Below are positions 1 through 10,400 of a DNA stretch of 64,000 nucleotides, one piece after another. A program made the translations under genes and the position numbers. Under the pieces are notes generated by a model. The model saw only the letters and a list, made by a program, of their open reading frames with translations. It was not told the origin of the DNA and ran no database searches. The stretch spans positions 31,810,153 through 31,874,152 of the forward strand of contig NC_035162.2 of assembly GCF_001659605.2 (NCBI RefSeq), given 5' to 3'. The DNA is from Manihot esculenta. Its lineage: Eukaryota > Streptophyta > Magnoliopsida > Malpighiales > Euphorbiaceae. Every line of letters begins with the position of its first letter. Position 1 is the stretch's first letter.

Positions 1-2210
1 ATACCCGGCTAGACCCTGGCATCGGAACTCCTCTTTTCTGGCAGGATCTCCGTTGGAATCTGGACTTCTCGGATGTCGGAGCCTTCCAGATGGGTAAAAC
101 AGAGGTTTTTCAAAATGTATTTATATGTTTTTATGGTTTTGATTAAGAAAATTGAGTTTTGAAAAGAAAAAGACCAAGGAGGCAATTGTCAGGTTCGGCC
201 GTCGAAAGTGAAGTTCGGTCGCCGAAAGTTGCATGGTTTTGCTGCCACCGAATTCCCACTTCGGCTGCCGAAGGTGGTGGAAGTGTGGAAGCTGCTTAGG
301 CCGCCGAAGAAGGTTTGTCGGCCACCTATAAAAAGGCCCTTTGACCGGAAATGGAGTGTGTTTCACTCTCTTTTCTGGCAAAGGTAAGTTTTTGTCCTCC
401 TTTGGTTGTTTTCATCTTGTTCTTCCAAATCTTGCAAGTTTTAATGAGTTTTGAACTTGGTTTTTGAAGTTTTGAGCATAGAAGACAAAGTTTAGAGACT
501 TGGAGATTCTGGATCGGTTTCCTCTACATCTCCGAGTTAGGACCATCGATCCTCTCGATCTCAAGAGGTAAGCATGGATCCTCACCTCCCCTTATGTTTT
601 AAGCATGTTTTAAAGGGTTTAAGAGAGTTTTATGGCATGATTAGAGTGGATCTAGAGGTTTAAGGGTTATGTTGATCATATGCTATATGTGATGCTTTGA
701 TGCTGTTTGTGGGGTTTAAACTAGTTGTTAGGCCTCTATATGCATGGAAAAGGGTATATGTATGTTTTAGAGAGGTTGGTTGCATGTTAAGAGTGTGTGG
801 TAAGGTCTTGGAGGCTGAATATGCATGTTTGACCCGAGTTTTGCCTTCTTGGAAAACTCAGGTTCGGCCGCCGAACCCCTTGGGGAGACTGTTTTGGCCA
901 CCTAAACTCGCCCCCGAAAGTGTGAACTTTCGGCTCTGGAGGGGAGTTTCGACCGCCGAACATGCCGTCGAAGGTGGGTGACTTTCGACTCTGGAAGGTC
1001 TTTTAGCCCCCGAATCTTGCCCCTGAAAGTGTGGACTTTCAGATCTGGAAGGGACTTTCGGCCGCCGAAGGTGCCGCCGAAAGTGCCTGAGTTTCGGATC
1101 TAGAGGGACCTTCGGCCGCCGAACCTGCCGCCGAAAGTCCCCTGTCCAGCCTTCCTTTGCCCATTTTTCCATGCATGTTTATGATGTTTTAGGGGGGTTG
1201 TTGGGGAGATGTTCAGAGCTATGTTATAGTATGTTCGGTCTCTCATTTGAGTCCACCTTTGTAGGTGCGGACCCAAGGAACCAAGGAAGCCCACAGAGTT
1301 AGCTGATATAGAGACTGTTCAGCAGTTGCTAGAGGTGAGTGGAACAGAACTATGATTTTACATACATGAAAGTTTTTAGCATGATTCATGCATCATAAAT
1401 GCCATGTTATACTAGGGTGTATTGCATTAGTGTTCACGAAGGTGACGCATTGCATTCTTTATTGTTTGTCGATGGGGATGGACAACAGGGAGACCCTTTA
1501 GCCCTCTGATTATTATTGCCATGTAACAGAAGTCTTGAGGAGCTCCTTGAGAGCTGGGTACAGAGTTTATTGTATGTAACAGAAGTCCTGAGGAGCTCCT
1601 TTGAGGGTCGGGCACAGAGCAGAGGGATTTTTGGGTCAGTCCATCCGTGATGTGATTTACTTGTGATATGACGCATTTCATGATAGCATGTTTTATTACA
1701 TGTTTTTATTGTTCTGCTCACTGGGCTCTAGTAGCTCACCCCTCTCTCTAACCCCCATGTTTTCAGGGCCATAGAAAAGACAGAGTATCAGCAAGGGTAA
1801 AGTTTATGTAATAGTATAGAGTAGTGGACATGTATTGTACGAAGAGATTATGTAAAGTTATGAAATGACTATTGAGATAGTATTGTGCTTGGCCCTAGAG
1901 TATATTTAATCCCTTTGTATATGATCATTTTTATGATGTTTATGATGAGAACTAAGCTTGATATATGTAATGATGACCCATCTAGAGCATTTGATGAGGG
2001 CTCTAGTATGGGGTTTTATGTTTACAGATATAGTGTATGCACAGGTCAAGCTTGGTGAATGAAAAAGTTCAAAATTTTTATGGCAATGTATGATCATGTA
2101 TAGGATTTAACAGGTACATAGAGTTCATAGTAGGCATGCTACGGGTTTCGGCGACCTTAAGTCGACCTGAATCCTAGCGCCGGTAGCGGTCCGGTTTCCG
2201 GGTCGTTACA
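1..2210 (+). mobile_element. 2.2-kb LTR of a gypsy-type family (first 4 nt outside window)
   Basis: The window opens at ATACCCGG, which matches the terminus TGTAATACCCGG of the related LTR at 2311-4531 (seen there on the minus strand); the missing TGTA would be just outside. It ends at ...GGGTCGTTACA at 2210. A TATA box near 327 sets the orientation as plus. The right flank CTAGG (2211-2215) would be the target duplication, but the left copy is not visible. It sits in the protease region of an older minus-strand gypsy relic. The interior carries three perfect TTCGGCCGCCGAA motifs (863, 1067, 1111). It contains no credible gene; the short ORFs follow the repeats. It may be a solo LTR or one end of a full element whose other end lies off-window. 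Confidence 0.75.
327..334 (+). promoter_or_regulatory. LTR TATA box
   Basis: TATAAAAA, about 330 bp from the LTR start, is followed by a short CCCTTT tract. The same TATA and the same distance occur in the oppositely oriented relative at 4168-4174. This conservation supports a U3 promoter. Confidence 0.55.
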
Positions 2211-2310
2211 CTAGGAGAGGGTTGATGGTGTCCAGCACTGCCACGGTTTTATCTCCTAATTGTACTAAAGAATAGGAGACTCTGACAAGTCTGTTTTTAT
2301 CCAAGCCTAA
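2211..2310 (-). pseudogene. gypsy protease fragment, downstream half
   Basis: These 100 bp are the spacer between the two large LTRs. Read on minus they encode LGLDKNRLVRVSYSLVQLGD and onward, the continuation of a gypsy aspartic-protease domain whose upstream half is at 4532-4806. Removing the 2311-4531 LTR and one copy of its CCTAA duplication joins NKL directly to GLDKN in frame, so this was one gene before insertion. Confidence 0.7.
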
Positions 2311-4531
2311 TGTAACGACCCGAAAATCGGACCGCTACCAGCGCTAGGATCTGGGTCGGCTTAAGGCCGCCAAGACCCGTAGCAAGCCTGACATTCATCC
2401 TGAAAACCTGTATAATCCCATACATGATCAACAACATACATAAAAATTTAAAACTTTTCTTTCACTCATAAGCCAAACTCAACCTGAACATACTCATAAT
2501 CATAATCATGACCCCTCTGTGGGATCTCATCAATGCCCCAATGGGCGATACATCATAAGATGAGTTGGCTTTCATGAACATTATAAAACATTTATGATCA
2601 TGTAACAAAAGGGATACCTCATACATAATGTCAAGCACAATCTCTAATCCTCAATATCATTACATGACTGAAACTGTACTTTTACATAACATTAATATAT
2701 TTATCATGTCCACACTATCTATTACATACACGTGACTTCAATACTCTTGTAAACCTCCTGGTCTACCCTGTACCTGCAATCCTGGGGAAATGGGAGAGGG
2801 GTGAGCTACTAGAGCCCAGTGAGCAGAATAATAAAAACATTTAAATCATATGGATCATGGAATGCATCACATCACAGCTAATCACATCAAGGATGAACTT
2901 GTCACCAATAGCCCTCTACATAGTCCAACTGTGCCAGAACGTAGAATGGGTCCTGGTCTTTCCCTTACATAGTGCCAGCGAACGTAGAATGGGTCCCACT
3001 GGTCTTACATTCCATACCGTACATATCACATCGTCATATCATAGATCGAGGGCTATGGATCATCCAACATTCATCCACATCAACATTTAACATATGCAAT
3101 GCAACATATTCGTGAATTCTAATGCAAGCAACCTAATTCATCACATGGCATTCATGATGCATGAAACATGCTAAAAAGTACATTATTTGCTTTAAAACAT
3201 AGTAGGTTATTCCACTCACCTCTGGATAGCTCTGACCAGACACTAGGGCAACAGACTCACTGCTGGGGTCCTCGGTTCCTCGGGTCCGAACCTACACAGG
3301 TGGACTCAAATGAGGGACCAAACATACATAAACATAACTCTAAACTATTCTCCAAAAACCCCTCAAACATCATGGAATAATCATAGAAAAACATGCAAGA
3401 AATGGCTGAACAGGGCACTTTCGGCGGCAGGTTCGGCGGCTGAAAGTCCCTCCAGAGCCGAAAGTCAAGCAGGTTCGGCGGCACCTTCGGTGGCCGAAAC
3501 TCATGCATGTTCGGCGGCACCTTCGGCGGCCGAAAGTCCCAGACAGAGACGAAAGTCTCTTTTCGGGGGCAACTTCGGCAGCCGAAAGGCCTGCCTCCCC
3601 AGCCATGTTCGGCGGCCGAAAGTTCCTTCGGCTGCCGAACCTGGTTTCGGCCAAAGGGCAGAAACTTGGCTCCCTTATGCATTTATGCCTCCAATCTCCT
3701 CCAAACATGCATAAACCTATTCTACAACATTCCCAAGCATTCACAAGCAAACATACAAGTTCCTAGGGGCATCAAACCATCAAAAACCCCAACTACAACA
3801 CACAAGCAACTCACATTGCTCAAAAACACATATAAAACCCATAAACCTAACTATGAGCTAAACATGCATTTTCTACCTCATGAACTTCATAAAACTTACT
3901 TAAAACATAATATAAACTAGAGATCGACTCTTACCTCTTGAAGATCGAGAGTAGAGGCGACCAAACTTGGAGTTGGAAGAGATTCGAGTTCTTGAACCTC
4001 AAAGCTCCAAAACTTTGCTCAAAAGCTCAAATCTTCAAAATGAAGTTAAAACAAGTGAGAAACTTGAAAGATCTAGAGGAAAAACATCAAAGATCGGTGA
4101 GGGGCGGCGGAAAGCTCACCTTGGCCGAAAATGGAGAAAAACTCGCCCGTTTTCGGCTAAGGGACCCTTTTATAGTGGCTAGCCAGGCCACGTTCGGGGG
4201 CCGAATGTGCCTCCGCATGCATGCCATGTTCGGCGGCCGAACTTGAGGTTCGGCGGCCGAACCTGGACTTCCCTCACTTGTGCTTTTGGGGGCCTAAAGG
4301 CGCTCCCGAAGGCATGCATGTTCGGCGGCCGAACTTGAGGTTCGGCGGCCGAACCTGAGTTTTCCTCCAAGGTTGTTTTAATGCAAAAAACTCATTTCCA
4401 TTTTACTTAAAACCATGAAATACCTTAAAACATTTTATGAAAACATGAGTCTACCCTACTAGAGGCTTCCGACATCCGAGATTCCACCGGACGGTAGGAA
4501 TTCCGATACCGGAGTCTAGCCGGGTATTACA
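2311..4531 (-). mobile_element. solo LTR (2,221 bp), same family as 1-2210, opposite orientation
   Basis: The ends are TGTAACGACCCG and CGGGTATTACA (TG...CA). The flanks are a perfect 5-bp duplication CCTAA at 2306-2310 and 4532-4536. There is one LTR only and no internal region, so this is a solo LTR left by LTR-LTR recombination. Its transcriptional orientation is minus (TATA on minus at 4168-4174). It carries five perfect TTCGGCGGCCGAA motifs. The short ORFs inside are shadows of these GC-rich repeats. Confidence 0.85.
4168..4174 (-). promoter_or_regulatory. LTR TATA box
   Basis: On the minus strand this reads TATAAAA within CTATAAAAGGGTCCC. It lies about 360 bp from the LTR start, matching the position of the TATA box in the related LTR at 327-334. 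Confidence 0.5.
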
Positions 4532-4860
4532 CCTAACTTGTTAAAAATATCTGGGATAAGAAGATTAACATAACTACCTATTTCTGCTAGTACTCTCATT
4601 ACCTCGTACCGATTTAGGAGGATCTTAACGATCAACGGATCATTTTGAAAGAATCTAATCGCCTTGTCTGCGGGGCCAAATCTTACCTCTTGCCTAGTCC
4701 GTGGTTCTTGATAAATAGATAGGACATCCTCTGCTACCCACTTACTTTTCTCTTTACCCTTGTCAAGTCCTCCAGTGATAACATGCACAATTCCCTCCAT
4801 TTCCAAGAACAGGGAAGAAAAAGTTCCTTCTTTAGAGAGAAAAAGAGAACAAGAGTCTGG
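4532..4860 (-). pseudogene. gypsy gag-end/protease fragment, upstream half
   Basis: The minus strand encodes a peptide running from a lysine-rich gag end into an aspartic protease of plant gypsy type. Visible are FFQNDPLIVKILLNRYEVMR followed by the active-site region, where VLAEIGSYVN stands in place of the usual VL(I/V)DTGSS. The catalytic D-T-G is therefore degraded to E-I-G. The frame stops at the solo-LTR insertion and resumes at 2310. This is a relic, not a functional gene. Confidence 0.65.
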
Positions 4861-4869
4861 CGTAAATCC

Positions 4870-5480
4870 AAATTATCAAAGAGAATCTAATGGGCTTCCC
4901 AACCACGAAACTAAATGATGTTGTTGAGATTAGATTAACCATATGACCGAAATGGAGTTGTGCTGTGATTGGCTAGAACTTGCAAGAAAGGAAGCGTGAA
5001 GTGGTGGTGGGTGCCTACGGCAACCACTCCGATGATGAAGTCAGAATATTGAAGAATAGAGAGAATGTAATGGACTACTTAGAACTTGAGTAGTATTAGA
5101 GATAGCGTACATTTGCCTCTGTGATTGTTCCCATTTTATACTGTAAGAAGATGGAGATAAATATAACATTTCTTGAGAATCCAACGATAATGTGGCCGGC
5201 TGCTTGATAAGGGATAGCGCCAGCTAATAGATTAGTGAACCCGCGATCACAGGCGAGATGAGAGTGTGCCTGATAATAGTAATTTTATGCCAAAACACGG
5301 CCTATTAGGGAGGGTGAGTCATGAGAGCGATCCGAGTATTAAAGAATCTAGGTGTTCCCTTTAATCGGACAAAATTATGTTTTCTACTTGTCAAATCCTT
5401 ACCATGTGGTTTCTATCTTGTAGTGACAGTTCATGATTTACTTTCAGCGGATATTATATAATATCAGTGTGTCATAACAC
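4870..5480 (-). repeat. probable LTR of the gypsy relic (minus)
   Basis: On minus, a TG start is seen at about 5480 (TGTTATGACACACTG). It is followed by AT-rich U3-like DNA, then TATAAAATGGG near 5132-5142, then a leader running into the protease relic below 4860. I cannot fix the LTR end or a primer-binding site, and no gag fits between this LTR and the protease, so the relic has a large deletion. The call rests on layout and the TATA-like box only. Confidence 0.35.
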
Positions 5481-5711
5481 TAATAATTTCTATTAAAATA
5501 TTTTATTGTGTGAAATAAAAAATAATTTTGATATTTTGAAAATAATGAAAACACATACTATTTTTAAGTAACAAAAAATTTTAATTCAAACTAACGAAAA
5601 GATTTAATCAATTCTATTTTTAAAAAATAAAATATCTGAAAAGAAAAAACCCCATGAATTTTAAAAGGAAAAAAGAGAAAAAAAAAAAGTTAAAAGAATT
5701 AAAAAAATTTT
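5481..5711. other. AT-rich intergenic stretch
   Basis: This is very AT-rich DNA with homopolymer runs between the gypsy relic and the 3' end of the RAB3GAP1-like gene. I see no gene in it. Confidence 0.5.
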
Positions 5712-5717
5712 TTTATT
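5712..5717 (-). terminator. candidate polyadenylation signal of the RAB3GAP1-like gene
   Basis: AATAAA on the minus strand lies about 200 nt downstream of the TAA stop at 5914-5916. That is a normal 3' UTR length for a plant gene, but plant signals are loose, so the assignment is tentative. Confidence 0.4.
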
Positions 5718-5913
5718 GCAAATAAGATAATTGCAAGAGAAAATTCGAATTGATTTAATCAAGGTTAGAATCTTAAACAAAATATTATAATTCAAAAATT
5801 ATACTTGGTTAAACACAACTTCAAGTGTAACAATGCCAAAACAGTACAAATCGAGGTCCTTTTAGACAAAATATAAGAATGAATTCTGAGAAATCAAAAC
5901 AAGTCACCAAGAA

Positions 5914-7462
5914 TTAATCACATGAGGTAATAGAAAGTGCTACACGAAGATCATTTGAGGTTCCACAAATGTACATTCTATATGTCTCTATTTCTTGTTT
6001 CAAATCCTTGGGAGTTTGGGCAGCATAATGATGATTGTTCGAGCTATCACGTGTCGAAAATATGATTTCTCTGGCGATCGGCTCATGGCCGTTAAGAAGA
6101 TTACCCATGCTTAGTACTTTTCTCCATGACTGGTTTGCAGTAGGCGGTTTGAACATTTCTGATATAATTTGTCTCTCCTGCATCTTTACATTCTGCTTCT
6201 TATTGAACTCCTATGTGAAAACACATCAACTCAGGTTAAACCCTATATTAGGGGTAGGGCGATTGACAAAATCATCACTAATTATTGCTAGATTAACATG
6301 TTAATCCTATATTTCAAAAACTCAATTAAGCAGGCTTTGGATTAGAAAATGAAGATCTGGTCAAGTGAACCCTACTATTTCTTCCCTTACTACAGCATCT
6401 AGAGTTTCTTCAACTAAAGTGATGTCTCACATTGGTTAAATCTTTAACCCTTCCCCTTCTTGCTAAAACTATGATACAATTTGTAAAATTATGCCAATAC
6501 CAGGTATGTAAGCAGTATTTCATACATCCTCGAATTTTTTATTTCTTTTGATTTTAATCCTTTCATCTATTTTCTAAGTACAGTCAAATTTCAGATAAAT
6601 GACTATTTAATCCCTGAATTTTACTATTGTTGATGCTTTACTTTATCTGATTCTAAAAAATAAATTAAAAATCCTCCTCCTACAAGTGTATTTTGTCTTT
6701 TCTTTTAAGTATTACAGTTCAATGGATGATGGGATAAAAGTATTTAAAGGAACTAAAGCTTGGGGACATTTTGATGAGATTCTCGACCTTTCATTGGATC
6801 CAGAGAATCCATTTTCAAATTACTTCCCACAAAATTTGAAAGCTTCCCACGTTTTAACGTGATATGACAATTAAACTTCAAAATAAGTAAACTTTTTCAA
6901 ATTAATGCTTCAGTTAGAGGGAGAAGATGGATTGAGCTACCTACTGTGTTAAATAGCAGATATAAACATAATTCAGTGTAGAGACTGTTTACCTTTTGAT
7001 CGACATCTGATGAGCCCGTTCCCATTCTTGGAAGATAAAAATTATAGTAGTCAGTGAAGATATCTGCAGAGAGACGTGGCGCTTGTATGAACTTACGATG
7101 AAGAGAAGCCGCAAGAGTGAGTAACTTCTCAACATGTTCAAAGACGACGCACAGCCGCCTTAGGTCTTCAATAGTCTCACTGTTGCCAGATATTCTATTT
7201 GCTGACAAATAGAAAGATTATAAATTTTTAAAAAAAAAAGGCTTAAGGAGTGTAAATTCGAAGTGAGGTAACAAGAAAATTTACTTTGCAAATGCTTCAA
7301 CACAGATCCCATAGTAAGGTAAAGCTGCTCAATTTTCACTGTCATCTGCTTCAACCCACCAAAATTAGTCTGATTGAGTGTGTCAGCTGATGCTCTGAAG
7401 GCAGTACAAACCATTTGTTCTAGCAATTGATGAGGTCTCAAAGTCTCCAGGTAATGAAGTAT
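5914..7462 (-). CDS. RAB3GAP1: RAB3GAP1-like exons 20-22 (C-terminus)
   Basis: Exon 20 begins [20 protein letters not shown], exon 21 carries the helical block [19 protein letters not shown], and exon 22 ends ...[14 protein letters not shown] then TAA. These exons are 19.3 kb from exon 19 but complete the expected family C-terminus ([18 protein letters not shown] is the strongest block) in the correct phase. This shows that intron 19 is a real intron and not a gene break. Confidence 0.9.
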
Positions 7463-10400
7463 CTGTGGAGTTCCAGTTGAATTGATGGGTCAAAATAAAA
7501 GCACATAAGAACACATTGCATCTCAATGGGTCCCGCAGCCCAATAGACTAGTACATCCATCTGGTCCTAATCTCTTTAACCAGTGTAATGTACGGGTTTC
7601 ATCATTACCCTAATATTCTTAGGAGCATGCTAAAACTAGCTGGCTTTTGAAAATTATGGGAGAGGTCAAGGGATGGAGCAGAGCTGAGTAGTTACGAAAT
7701 AAATAAAAACTTAAAACTTGATTCGAACAGAAATGTCTAGCATTGATCTAGGGTAAACTTGGCAACGTAGTAATTCTGATTCAGATAAAGGTGAAAAGGA
7801 TAATTTTGCAGAATTAGGCAAATACTTGACCAATCAACTCCTGGTCCAGCAGCACTTGAAAACTCTCTATTAAGTTTCACTTTCTTCAGATTTGAAAAGA
7901 AACATAACCAACCATTCTCACCTGATAGTAGATCTCTTCCCTGATGTTAAAACCTAAATTGCTCATCAAAAGGCTTTGACCAATGAAACGCCTCAAACAT
8001 TTAATTTGACAAAATGTATAATTGCATATAGGCAGAAGTACCTAATGACTTGACTTTGCTCAATTCTTCATGCTAAAGCCTAAATCTCTAGAAACTAAAG
8101 AAAAAAATTTTGGAATTGTTACAAGTTTGTGGAACAATTAGAAAAGCTCGTATAAACAAATTTAGAGTTTAACCCTCCTCGCTGTATTTATTTGAGTTAG
8201 CAAATAAATAGAAGGTGTTAAGGATTCAAATTGTAATAAAAAGATAAAGAGTAGAAAATAGTAAACTTAGCTAGGAATTAGTTAGAGAGTGGAGTGGCAA
8301 GAATAGTTATTTTAGAGATCTAAAAGCTGTATAAATATCAGCCATCATAACTAAAGGGGAACTAATCCAAGAATTATCAATCTTAATTAATCTCTCTTTC
8401 TTCTTGTTGACTTATTTACTGATCCTAGCTAATTCCAGGGATATGATTTGATTTGATCAGGATCCTTAATTATCTCTGTAATTATTATTTGATTTTTTGC
8501 TTCCTGTTTAGATATAATTCTTTGTGTATAAATAGTCATGTAGACCAATTATAAAGATTAATAGTTAAATACAAGAATACTTTAAATTTTCCCAAAATTC
8601 TTCATGGTATCTATTGAGATTATTTCTGTAAATAGCTTAAATTTGTACTGATAATTAGGAATATGATTATGTGATCTGATTGGAATATGATTAGGCTATA
8701 ATTAGGGAATTAATTTATTTTCTTACCTAATATGTACTCTTGTAAGTAGTATATATACCCCAATTAACTTGAGGGGAATAATCAAGTATTTTCTTTCAAA
8801 TCTTCTGCTCTCTTTTTCTTCTTTTCATCAAAAGGTTTCATGCTCATGTCCAGATCCGGCCCCACGCGCCTCCACACGCCACCCTAAGCAACCTGTCTCC
8901 GGCCACAAGCGGACGCGTGCACCATCTTTCGACAACCGTTTCACACGGGCAACTCTTCCTCCAGCATCGCCCGACGCCGACGATTCTAGCCCAGTAGGTC
9001 CGATCGCTTGCCCAGCCCGTCTAACGTCGGATTTACTGTTCACAGGCGCAAATCCTTCTTTTTTGGAAGATTCTCTCCATGGCCCAATCAAATATTGCCC
9101 ATTCTCGTAATTCTTTTACTTATCTAACCAAGTCTTTACCCATTGGTTCATGGATCCTCGACTCTAGTGCTTCTGATCATATCTCTGTCAGTCCCTCTCT
9201 TTTCTCTACTCTTGTTTCACCTTCTACACCATCTAAAGTCACATTAGCTAATGGTTCACAAACTCAAGTTAAAGGGATCAGTAACGTATATCTCCTTCCT
9301 TCTATCCCCTTGACTAATGTTTTATTTACCCCTGACTGTCCATACAACCTAATCTCTATTAGCAAATTGACTAAAGATCTTCACTGTTCAGTCATATTTA
9401 CTACTGAATCTGTGGTTGTGCAGGATCGGAGCACTGGAAAGATGATTGGAGCAGGATATGAGTCACAAGGATTGTACTATTTCTCCACTTCTAACTCTCC
9501 AATTGCTTTTGTGTCTTCCACCTTCGATGAACTCATTCATAGTCGTTGGGGACATCCAAGTCTAAACAAGTTACAAAAACTAGTTCCTAGCCTCTCTTCC
9601 TTGCCTTCTTTAGAATGTGAGTCTTGTCAACTCGAGAAGCAAACCCGAGCATCTTTTCCCAAGCAAATCAATAATAGGGCCAGTTCTATGTTTGACATTG
9701 TTCATTCAGATATTTGGAGTCCAAATCGGGTTAGTACAACTTTGGGATTTCAATATTTTGTTACCTTTATTAATGACTATTCTCGTTGCACTTAGCTTTT
9801 TCTGATGAAGAATCGTTCTGATTTGTTTCCTATTTTTCAAAAGTTTTATGCTGAAATCCATAATCAATTTAGTGTTCGCATTAAGATACTGCGAAGTGAT
9901 AATGCAAGAGAATATTTGTCTTCCTCATTCACTCATTTCTTGTCTACTCAGGGTATTACTCACCAAACTTCTTGCTCTTATACCCCACAACAAAATGGAG
10001 TTGCCGAGCGGAAAAATCGGCATTTAATTGAAACAGCCCACACTTTACTACTACATCACAATGTTTCGTTGCGTTTTTGGGGGGAAGCTATCCTCATCGC
10101 CTGTTACTTGATTAACCGAATGCCTCCTCTGTTTTGCAGCATCAAAGTCCTCATTCTGTCCTATTTCCTAACCAGAATTCCACCCAGTTGTCTCTGTGTG
10201 TTTTCGGATGTATATGCTTTGTTCATGATCATACTCCTGGCAAAGACAAACTCCAACCCAAATCAGTTAAATGTGTCTTTCTCGGCTATTCACGGCTTCA
10301 AAAAGGTTACAAATGCTATGTTCCTACTATTAACAGATATTTTTGTGTCTGCAGATGTCACCTTTTTTGAAACCTCTCCTTACTTCTCTTCTAATCCAAC

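Noticed and set aside
121..4370. Many ORFs of 60-140 aa with repeated RRPK, PPNL and AAES motifs
   Set aside because: They are six-frame shadows of the TTCGGCGGCCGAA repeats within LTRs, on both strands, with no start context or domain.
8769..9110. ORF before the protease of element A as a possible gag
   Set aside because: It runs from LTR into GC-rich leader, has no capsid or zinc-knuckle motif, and overlaps the protease start in another frame.
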